64,000 nt of DNA from Mytilus trossulus (taxonomy: Eukaryota; Mollusca; Bivalvia; Mytilida; Mytilidae): NCBI RefSeq assembly GCF_036588685.1, contig NC_086383.1, forward strand, positions 51,046,448 to 51,110,447. The letters run 5' to 3'. The notes under the pieces are model-generated. The model was not told the DNA's origin. It searched no databases and saw only the letters and a list, made by a program, of their open reading frames with translations. Positions 54,965 to 64,000 of this stretch are shown in pieces (position 1 is the stretch's first letter; every line of letters begins with the position of its first letter). A program made the translations under genes and the position numbers.

Positions 54965-55010
54965 TACACCAGACGCTCGTTTCGTCTACATAAGACTCTT
55001 CAGTGACGCT
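54965..55010 (-). ncRNA. Type I hammerhead ribozyme with intact core
   Basis: On the minus strand: GAGCGTCA (stem I), CTGAAGA (core, fitting CTGANGA), GTC-TTATGTA-GAC (stem II hairpin), GAAA, a very short stem III within ACGAGCGT, cleavage site GTC, then TGGTGT closing stem I. All invariant core positions are present. Such minimal hammerheads with tiny stem III are known in Penelope-like elements and animal retrozymes and usually work as dimers. It lies 218 bp upstream of the second FMO start, on the opposite strand. Confidence 0.72.
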
Positions 55011-55227
55011 CAGATCAAAATAGTTAAAACGCCACAACATTTCTTTTTTTGAAAAAAAGTTCCCCCTTCTATCTCAATTTGCGAGATTTAAGTTTCAGAT
55101 GTTCCCGAAACACTTAAACTCTCGATAAATTTCCCCCATTAATCCTATCATAATATCTTATTTTTAGTATAATTGTGGAACTTTGAACAATTTGCTGTTT
55201 GTAGTCCCTTTTTCCTAAAGGAACACA

Positions 55228-58200
55228 ATGGGTAGTAAACGGAAAGTTTGTATCATTGGGGCAGGGCCTTGTGGTATGACAGCATTATTTCACTTTGATC
55301 AGATCGGCGATTCTTCGACGGAAGTCGTCTGCTACGAGAAAAGTGACACGTGGCTTGGGCTTTGGAACTTTACATGGATGACGGGTAAATAATAAATATT
55401 CTCTAAATAACTACTGCATTTGATTAGGCATATTTATAAGGATTAAAAGATGAATACATTTTTTTGGTACTTCAACTAGATCTTTAAAAGAATGCAGTGC
55501 AATAGGCGAACTCCTAAGACCACTAGACCACCAAGGACTCTTCTGATAGTGTATACAATTTGCCTCAAAGTAATTAAAGTAAGGCACAATAATGGTCTAT
55601 CTAAAGAGACGAATGATTTCAAACGGATAATCCAAATTGATAAGCGGAAGGAAAAAACGAGAAAAAAACCAACACAAAAAAAACCACCATCACCAAACGA
55701 ACCACTAAACGAAACTCAGGGATGATTTGATTTTAAACTTAATATATATATTTTTTTCTTCTCCAAAAATTGACTTTAAGATATTTTGTGCATATTGTTT
55801 TCTCAGAAATCACAAAAATCTTATGAATTTTTTTTTCAGACTTCAAGTTTTGCATTATACTTTTATATTTGTATTAATCACAGTAGAAAATGACAAAAGC
55901 TTCAAAATGATTGATTTTCAAATAAAGAAATGATGCATTCTTCTGAAATGAGACAATATATATAACTGTAATTGCACTTATAATGTTTTATGGTCCTTCC
56001 AAGACACAAAATATTCCACGAAAATAAACTCTTCTTTCGTTATTATAGGAACTGATGAATTTGGAGAACTATGTCATGGTGGCATGTACAAACATCTGTG
56101 GTCGAATGGTCCGAAAGAAGGCCTAGAGTATCCGGATTACACATTTGATGACCATTATGGAAAAGCTATACCATCTTTTCCTCCACGTCGCGTCTTGAGA
56201 GATTACATGGAAGGTATTTTCCTTTTTATTTTTCTCTAGAGCTGTGATGTAATTTATTTGTGTGACAATTCCTTTTTATTGGAGCGTCATGGACGATTTA
56301 TCATGTATCATGTCTATAATTCTAGATGCAACGCGCGTCTGGCGGACATAATTTATAGCCTGGTTTATTTGATGATTTACATTTTTTAGCTCATGTGAAA
56401 TGATAAGTTATATTACATTTTTATGTGTTTTGCTTTGCTTTGTTGTCACGTGAAGCACGTGCTCTTATGAGTGTTTCATCTTATTGAGAAAACAAAATAA
56501 GATTTTGAAATTTCTCAGAAAAATCAAAAGTACGGATTATCATGAAAAATACCTGTACTTTTGTGCCTGTCCCTAATCACGATGCTCTGTCCTATGTTAG
56601 TCTTGTATTTAAAAAAAAGATAAGTTCATTTATATCTTTCGGAGTTAAGTATGACATCGATTTTGAATGAACTAGTACATATTTTTGTTTTGAGGCTAAC
56701 TGAAACCTGCCTCTTATTTGTGGATTTTCTAGCTGCGTTGTAGACCCATTGGTGACATTTGGTCATTTTCTAGTTGTGTTTTAGACCAATTGGTGACATT
56801 TGGCCATTTTCTGCTTTTGGTCGGGTTGTTGGGTCTTTCACACATTCCCCATTTTAATTCTCGATTTTAAGTAGTGTAATTATAATATACTAAAAGGTAG
56901 TGGTGATGTCTTAAACTAACGTCAGAATAATAATCTAATTTGATTTTTTTCTAACAATGAATCAAATTGTTTTGGTGAAAAATGAATACGCATACGTTAT
57001 ACCTTTAAATTGTCCTTTTCAGGGAGGCTTGTCAAGAAAAGTAAATCAGATTTAAAGCGTTTTATCAAATGGAACACCATTGTAAGGTATGTGACCTACA
57101 ACAAAAAATCAGATGACTTTACAGTGATAGCGGAAGAACTTAAAACAGGTCGCACATTCGAAAGCAAATTTACACACGTTATCGTTGCTAGTGGAATATT
57201 CAATAATCCGAACAAACCAACTTTTGATGGCATTGATAGTTTTCCTGGACGAATAATTCATTCCCATGACTTCCGGGATGCTGCACAGTTCAAAGGTCAA
57301 CGTGTATTGGTTGTTGGAGCTAGTTATTCCGCGGAAGATGTATCCCTACAATGTTTGAAATTTGGAGCAAAAAGTATTGTCACATCTTATAGGTCGAAAC
57401 CAATGAACTTTAAATGGCCAGCTGGAATTGAAGAACGACCATTAATAAAGAAAATTGATGGAAAAGTGGTCAATTTTATCGACGCAAGTTCGGCGGAAGT
57501 AGATTCAATAATTCTGTGTACAGGTTACAAATACAGTTTTCCGTGCCTGGAAGACAGTTTACGCCTGGTGTCAACGCTGTCGGTGTATCCTGCTGGTTTA
57601 TACAAGGGATCCCTCTGGTTGAATGGTGGTAATCGAAAATTGTTTTACATGGGAACGCAGGACCAGTACTTCTCGTTCACAATGTTTGATGCACAGGGAC
57701 TATGGATATCCAGGTACATCCTCTTTATAATTATGTCGAAAAGCGAAAGAAAATCATACACTCCTTACAATGTCCATGTTACATTAAAAATTCCGGAACA
57801 AATTTGTTTATACCCTAAGATTTTTAATTTTTAAGCAACTTATATTACAAAATGTATTACTCAATACTGTATGTCTTTAATGTTCTCCTTCAACGTTTGT
57901 ATCTTTTATGTATTCCTCACATATTTTGTTTAATGAATACATTTGTAGTATATTGATTTGTCTGTTTCCCTGTGTAGGTGCAGTAGAATGTATTAGAGTG
58001 TTACTCTAATAATAATTGCTAAAGACCGCATACTGACCTCTAGATGACCATATACAAACTATGCTTTAGCACACATGGTTTGGATTGTTTTTGGATTTAA
58101 TATCTCCTTTCGCTTCCTCAATTGTTTGACCCCTGAAAATCAGTAGCCTGGGTAGATTCAAAAAATGCAAACCAAATTACAAAGAATATTTTTACATTAA

Positions 58201-58756
58201 CTTTCAGTTTATGAAGTTTGACTGTAACCATTTGGATGGCTTGTGCAGATAACCACTATCTCACAATTGTATTACTAAACATTGTTCAGAATTTGTATCT
58301 ACATATATATCTTCTAGGAAAGCAAATTTACAGATCAAACATTTTTGGGTTGATGATTAGACGAGTTGTATATCTTCTAGGAATATATTCTTGTACTCAT
58401 TATCAAACTTATCATTTAGGTTTATTACTGAAACTTTACCGAACGAACCAAAGAGCATTAAAGAAATGAAGAAAGAGGAGCAAAAATGGGTACAAAGACG
58501 TAAAAACGTTAAAGATTGTCATGATGACATTAACATACAAGCCGATTTTATTCAAGATCTAAGCGACGGAACTGGATATCATTCAGATGCACCAAAGGCT
58601 GGAGCATTATTCCACAAGTGGGAGCATGATAAAATGGCGAATATAATCACTTACAGAGACCAGCCATTTAAATCGGTCTTTTCTGGTACTATGGCTGCTC
58701 AGCACAAACCATGGTTTCAGGACTTTGACGATTCAATTGCTTCCTTTGTCAAATAG
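55228..58756 (+). CDS. Flavin monooxygenase, trimethylamine-monooxygenase-like, copy 2
   Basis: Tandem paralogue of the gene at 32676, same strand. Exons 55228-55384, 56049-56213, 57023-57713 and 58420-58756 have the same four lengths (157, 165, 691 and 337 nt), so 449 residues with no indel between paralogues. By eye about 90% identical over exon 3. Key sites: GAGPCG (11-16), [33 protein letters not shown] (181-193), [10 protein letters not shown] (204-213, canonical Ser208) and LCTGY. Introns are much shorter than in copy 1 (664, 809 and 706 bp). Expected role as for copy 1: NADPH-dependent N-oxygenation, possibly making the osmolyte TMAO in this marine animal. Substrate is inferred from family resemblance. 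This copy is the better candidate for full activity. Confidence 0.94.
56282..56345 (+). ncRNA. Decayed hammerhead-ribozyme sequence in FMO copy 2 intron 2
   Basis: GAGCGTCA and ACGCGCGTCTGGCG match stem I, stem III and the cleavage region of the hammerhead family. The core reads TGGACGA and stem II is replaced by unrelated bases. No activity is expected. Confidence 0.5.
56568..56868 (+). repeat. Repeat C in FMO copy 2 intron 2
   Basis: A decayed Penelope tail in plus orientation (CTATGTTAGTCTTGTATTT, GTCGGGTTGTTGGGTCTTTC, CACATTCCCCATTTTAATTC), with an internal duplication of TTTTCTAG...CATTGGTGACATTTGG-like text. Confidence 0.65.
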
Positions 58757-59154
58757 GTAGAGCTACACCGTAAAATATATGAAATCCTATTCATGTTTAA
58801 ATTAGGGAAAACTACATTTTGAGTAGGAAATGACCATTCATAATCTTGATGTTATTTAGAATATAACAAGGTGTTTAATATGTATACTAGGGTATATCAT
58901 ATGATAATGTTCATTTCTTTTATAAAGATATACACATAAAGTCCTCATGGTGTTACAGGACAGCATTACTCAAATATGTTGTTCTTTGTATAGTTTTTGC
59001 ATATTATATTATAAATACGTAAATGTTCTCCGGGTGCTTTTTTTATATTTAGAACTTTAATAGCGTTATAAAAGAAATTTGATAAGATCGTAGGTTGTTA
59101 TTGAATCTGCCTCTGAACCTACCAAGATGTGTGAAAGCTTCACTATACTAAATA

Positions 59155-59420
59155 TATATAAGAAGATGTGGTATGAGTGTTAATGAGACAACTCTAAATC
59201 CCAGTCACAATTTGTGAAGTAAACCATTACAGATCAAAGTAGACTTCGATTTTTATCACGGAGCCTTGGCTCACACCGAAATGAAAGCTGTAAAAAATTA
59301 GGAACGAAAAACACTTTAAGATACCACATAGACAAACGGCACCAACTAAACAGAAGATTCAAACAATTGCTGCGCGTTTAAACGTTTTAATAAACCGCAA
59401 TAATAGTGTAAATCACTACT
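59155..59420. repeat. Repeat A copy after FMO copy 2
   Basis: AAGAAGATGTGGTATGAGTG, ACGGAGCCTTGGCTCACACC. It degrades after 59300. Confidence 0.7.
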
Positions 59421-60838
59421 TAGAAAGACACACTATAAAAAAATCTATTGAAATGGTTTAACTCAATCAAATGACATATTGACTAAAATGGACATACAAG
59501 TGAACAGGTAAGCGAGTGTTCCAACTCTTCCTGAAACTGGAGCAGGGGTGTTACAGGATAGTTGAAATGTCATCTTCAAAACATTAAATTTTAAGTCTCT
59601 TCGGTGATGATCAAGATAAAACAGCTGAAAATCACAAACCTAGTCTAAATGAAAGTCATTGTTTAAAACAATATTCAATTTTACGACAAATCAGAAGATG
59701 ATGTACTCTTTTGTTGTTTCAATGAAAAACAGTACACCGTTGCTCAATAGTCATTAATCGGCTAAGCGAAAACAAATTCGGGTGACATACATGTACCAAA
59801 ACAGAAAAAAAACATCAACCATGAGAGGAAAACAACGGAACAGCAGAAACACTTTTAACACTACTACAAAAACAAACGCCAGCATAATTAAAAACGGACT
59901 ATATGATAACAACTGCCATATTCATGACTTTTACAAGACATTTTAAGGACAAATTAATAGTAGGTTGAACGTATGTTTATGGCTAGCCGAAAACGTCCGC
60001 TTATATAGCACATTTATGGATACGTAACAAGAATGCATTGCAAATAAAATAATGAACACACATTAAAGAGAAATACATAAATAAGTAATATGATAGTACA
60101 CCTCAACATGCAAAGCACAGAATAATACCTTTCACACACTGTACACCACAATATAATCATAAAATGTGCGTCACACGAATGTACTAAAATGTGCCCAAAA
60201 ATGTAACTGCATTTGATACGTTACACGATACACATATTGATTACAATCTGAATGCAGTTATAGTAAATAAAAAATTATAGGCCAGAGCACCTGACAATGA
60301 TGAACAGCCTTGATATAACTTGACCTTAATGATATTCGAAATACCAGGTAAAATATCATCAAATTAAAGAAATTCACGAAGATCAGTTGTTTACCACAGA
60401 TCATTTACTTTGAGGAAATCATTTCAAATGAATAGATGTGTAAAAGTTTATAATCGACCACAAAACATTCTATCGAGAAAAGGTCTTATCAGGTTTCCAC
60501 AATTAAAGATAATGTATTGTATAGATTAAAGAAAATATATTTGATCGAAGCATGCAATATATATGAATCATCAAATCATTCATTAAAAAAGCAATAATAG
60601 AATACACTTGTGATTGCAGACAAATGTTTGAATGCATATGATAATGCATTTGACATATACACAGTGATACATTGAAAAACATATAGAATCTAGACAAAAA
60701 ATGAAATAACCAATTATTTGCAATAATACTAGTAGGTTATGCACAGTTCATTGCAAGGATTATTTATAAAATGATGAAGCAAAAGCTTGCGTTTATTTCA
60801 CAAAATGCGCATGTATCAGTTCTTATGATTTATATATA
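59421..60838. other. No gene seen
   Basis: AT-rich intergenic DNA. The open frame at 60503-60697 has no recognised motif. Confidence 0.5.
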
Positions 60839-62052
60839 CACATGGAAAAAAGTATTGCAACATCTTGATTTTTTAAAACTTGAAAAATCAGCCTCTTTTT
60901 TTGGGTTGAAATATAATAAAATATTTGTATAATATTATTGAAACTTAGTTTATGATAACATTGGCATTGAAACAACAAAAAATGTTTGAAAAAAAATATA
61001 TCTATATAACAACAACTTTAATAACAAAATGAAGTGTTTTTTGTACAAACAAATACATTTGACAACTTTTACTGTAGTCGAACTTTACAATGTCAGACAT
61101 TTCAAAATGAATCTTCAGATGACTGTTCACAGCATGGTTGATCGTTATACGCCAAAGAAAAAGTACTTTGTGCGCAGCCTCCATTCAAACGGATAACCGC
61201 ATCTAAACGTCTTCTGATTCCTGCCATAAATCGACTAATTTGTTGCTTAGGTAGCAGCAACAATTTCATGATCAATAGTGTCCCATATATGCTCGATATG
61301 GTTCAAATCCGGGCTACGATTGGGCCAAGGAAGATGAACCGAATTCCATTTGAACAATGGATCTTTCTCCACGATTCTAATTTCCAACTTTGACGATCTC
61401 TGCACTACATTGGATACGGAAAACTGTATGACTGTTCGTAAGCAAAGGTCTCCGAAATGGTCTTATCGCACGATAACCAGTAGCGATGAATCGATCTCGA
61501 ACAGTTCTTGTTAAAAGGCTCTTGTATGTCCACCACTCTCTTTTTTGGATTGTATTGTATGCAATGAGTTTCCTTCTGACCAACTTTCATTATGCTTGAT
61601 TTTTTCCTAGCAAATGCTATAGGGGGTGTTCTTTATCTCGGAAGGTCTTTAACTTCGTTTATTGCCAGTTTTTTTATTATTCTCAAAACGATGCATAGTA
61701 CAATGGTGATGCGCGACATTCCTGCTTCTCTTATGCTGATAATCTGTCATCTTGCTGGAGTAAATAGTTGTCGAGGACCCATTACATAGTATCAATTACA
61801 TAACTTTAAAAGCTTGGTTATTTAAAGTGTTGAAAACAATGCGGATAAAAACATCTGTTTTGTTGTTTACGGGTACAGTAGCTGCATGTGCAGATAAAAT
61901 CTTATCGAGTCGATATTTATTGATTAAACTCAGTCGATACTTAAATAATGTTAAACTAGTTCTATTTTACCAAATTATATAACACAAAAATAAAGAGTGT
62001 TTTTTTTTAAATTTTAATTTCAATTTGGTGCTGCAATACTTTTTTCCATGTG
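60839..62052 (-). mobile_element. Tc1/mariner element, deleted copy (1,214 bp)
   Basis: Inverted ends CACATGGAAAAAAGTATTGC and GCAATACTTTTTTCCATGTG are flanked by TA on both sides (60837-60838, 62053-62054). Inside, minus-strand transposase remnants are visible. The N-terminal DNA-binding part is near 61440-61580 (RTVRDRFIATGYRAIRPFRR). The C-terminal end is near 61090-61330 (LPWPNRSPDLNHIEHIWDT, then RFMAGIRRRLDAVIRLNGGC). Most of the catalytic DDE core between them is missing, so it depends on another copy. Confidence 0.85.
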
Positions 62053-62920
62053 TATATTTTGATTTGAAATATTGGTAAACTGCTCTTGCTTTACTTTCAT
62101 GAGGTTATATTTAACCCGAACTCTCAGCTTATGCGTAAAGAACAATAAAACGCAAATTAAAGGCAAAAAAAAAGAAGGAAAACAAGCACTTAAATTGAAG
62201 ATAGTATTCAAAAATTTGTAATAATCATGGTGCAATCATTTGTGGTTAGTCTAGATGTACAAATTCAAAAAAAGAGAAGTAAAAACAACCATATTCATTT
62301 ATAGTTCTAATTATATTTGTATAGAAAACTTTCTTCGTCGGTATTTGCAGAATTTTGTAAACTTGTCACCTAATAAATTAATACCTTTGAAACTTATTCA
62401 TAACAGAGAGTGCCAAATAAATAACAAAATTAAGAACTTTAAAGGGAAATGCCCTTTTCAACTTTTTGAATTCGGTCATGTCCAGGATTGATCATGGAAT
62501 GAACACACTACAGATAATTAGATCGAAAACTAAATACGCATAGTTTGAAATAAGTAATAAAAGATGTTTGAAATTTTGTAGAGTCAAAATCAGTTAGAAT
62601 TATCTCCCCTTCGCTATAAATTTGCAAACATTATATAACAAATAGATTTTTGGAGCTGAAAAAAAATAACATAAGATTGGGAGCTCGTTTAGAGGTATAG
62701 GTTTTGACTCAAAGGAATTTGCACCAAGACTAGTCAAATGAAAGAGAAAAAGATTATGCCCTTAGTTAAGAAAAATTCCAAGATACGCCTACAAAATGTT
62801 AATATTAGTTGTCTCACTTGCAATTTAAAAAAAAAGTTTTCAATTTGATCTTTCATGTTCTGTGTAGCATCGATCTCCCAATTGTGACTATAGTTTTTAA
62901 ACTATAAATTCTAGCATAAT
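62053..62920. other. No gene seen
   Basis: AT-rich DNA. The frame at 62255-62491 is basic and low in complexity, with no recognised domain. Confidence 0.5.
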
Positions 62921-63208
62921 TTGTACATTCAATAAGCTCAAGAGGAGCATACCTGAGCATCTGATTGTTTGACTCTGATATTAGTTTTGATTCCTTGTAT
63001 AGCGTTTTTATTGACTGTTTTCCTTCTTGGCGAAGTTGTGTAACCCTTTATATCGACTTATTGTTATTATTGTTCGATATAAAGGGTTACACAACTTCGC
63101 CAAGAAGGAAAACAGTCAATAAAACGCTATACAAGGAATCAAAACTAATATCAGAGTCAAACAATCAGATGCTCAGGTATGCTCCTCTTGAGCTTATTGA
63201 ATGTACAA
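62921..63208. repeat. Near-perfect 288-bp palindrome
   Basis: The left arm 62921-63056 and right arm 63074-63208 are reverse complements except for one extra T in a T run near 63005-63009. A 17-bp loop (TTATTGTTATTATTG) lies between. The right arm's outer edge abuts the broken end of a mariner copy. Confidence 0.95.
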
Positions 63209-63690
63209 GTCTCCTGTATGGCTCTCTTTTTAGGATTGAATTGTTTTAAATGGGTTTCCTTCTGACAAACCTTCATTATTCTTGATTTTCCCTAGCAGAT
63301 ATTAAAGGGGGTCTTCTTGATCTCGGTAGGTCTTTAACATCGTTTGTTGCCTGATTTTTATTCTCAAAACGACTTATAGTGGAATGGTGATGACCAACAA
63401 TAAGTGCAATTGTCACAGCGACAGCTTTTCTCATGCCGATTATCTGCCATCTTGTTGCAGTTATGAATTGTGGATGACCAATTACAAGGTGTCAATAACA
63501 TAACTTTATAAATTTTGTTATTTAAAGTGTTTAAAACAACGAGGAGTCGATATTTATTGATTAAACTCAGGATATATTTAAATAATGTTTAACAAGTTCT
63601 ATTTCAACAAATTATATCACAAAAATATAAAGAGTTCTTTTTTAATTTGAATTTCAATTTGGTGTTGCAATACTTTTTTCCATGTATATA
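63209..63690 (-). mobile_element. Tc1/mariner fragment, related to 60839-62052
   Basis: Collinear with 61540-62052 (TTTCCTTCTGACAAACCTTC, GGTCTTTAACATCGTTTGTT, ATTGATTAAACTCAG) and ending in the same inverted end, GCAATACTTTTTTCCATG. The other half is lost at the palindrome. Confidence 0.8.
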
Positions 63691-64000
63691 CTTCAAATAT
63701 TATGATGTTCGAAAAAAAAAATTTGAATTGATGCATTTCCATTAATTTTGTTTCTTTTTAAACAATGCCACGTGTTACCATCACACGTGAACAGATTCAT
63801 TGCGGTCTGTTTAAAAATCTGATTGTATATTTTAACCGACAAACAAAATAGTGTTAAGAATAGGACTTCCATCAAAGCCTATACATCTCATCTGATCTAG
63901 TTTTCGACCAACAAAAAGTAGGTGATAAACTTTTATATGAAACCAATTTACATCGTATAATTGTCCCATACACGATTCTCAATTTGAGTTAGTAAGTATT

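Noticed and set aside
1-64000. tRNA, rRNA or tRNA-derived SINE promoters
   Set aside because: No convincing A-box/B-box pair or cloverleaf was found by eye on either strand. A tRNAscan run would settle it.

Overview
This is AT-rich animal nuclear DNA. Spliced genes, many dispersed repeats, and repeat families that I recognise from mussel sequence all point to a bivalve mollusc, most likely a Mytilus-like mussel. That assignment rests on pattern recognition, not on a search. Only three host genes can be supported. The 3' half of bystin (BYSL, 40S ribosome biogenesis) runs on the + strand from the window start to 7452. Two intact tandem paralogues of a trimethylamine-monooxygenase-like flavin monooxygenase (FMO) lie at 32676-39295 and 55228-58756. 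Each FMO has four exons of identical length and encodes 449 residues.

The rest is mobile and repetitive DNA. From 7.8 to 11.1 kb there is an inverted pair of mussel repeats broken by a hAT-type element. From 11.1 to 20.4 kb lies a minus-strand LTR retroelement carrying gag, zinc knuckle and protease but no recognisable reverse transcriptase. Its gag leader region is present three times in tandem. From 20.4 to 23.6 kb there is a 161-bp satellite and a 1.25-kb tandem duplication, followed by nested insertions to 25.8 kb. From 26 to 32 kb there are short dispersed repeats and MITEs. The introns of the first FMO carry a Mutator-like element with a 9-bp target duplication, minisatellites and a hairpin element. 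Between the two FMO genes are a BEL/Pao gag-protease derivative (39.6-41.9 kb), a Penelope-like fragment (42.7-43.6 kb), a 33-bp satellite (44.5-45.5 kb), and a tail-to-tail pair of Penelope-like elements (47.5-53.7 kb). After the second FMO come a Tc1/mariner derivative and a near-perfect 288-bp palindrome.

The most interesting part is the Penelope-like pair. The minus copy has its GIY-YIG endonuclease upstream of the reverse transcriptase, the permuted order described for Naiad elements. Three UGA codons stand where cysteine is expected. The plus copy carries, in its 3' tail, a hairpin with all the landmarks of a form-2 SECIS element. Together these suggest a selenoprotein-encoding retroelement lineage in this mussel. 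Hammerhead-ribozyme sequences (one with an intact core, two decayed) lie nearby.

Coordinates of exons and of elements with target duplications were read base by base. Edges of decayed repeats are approximate. Percent identities are estimates by eye.
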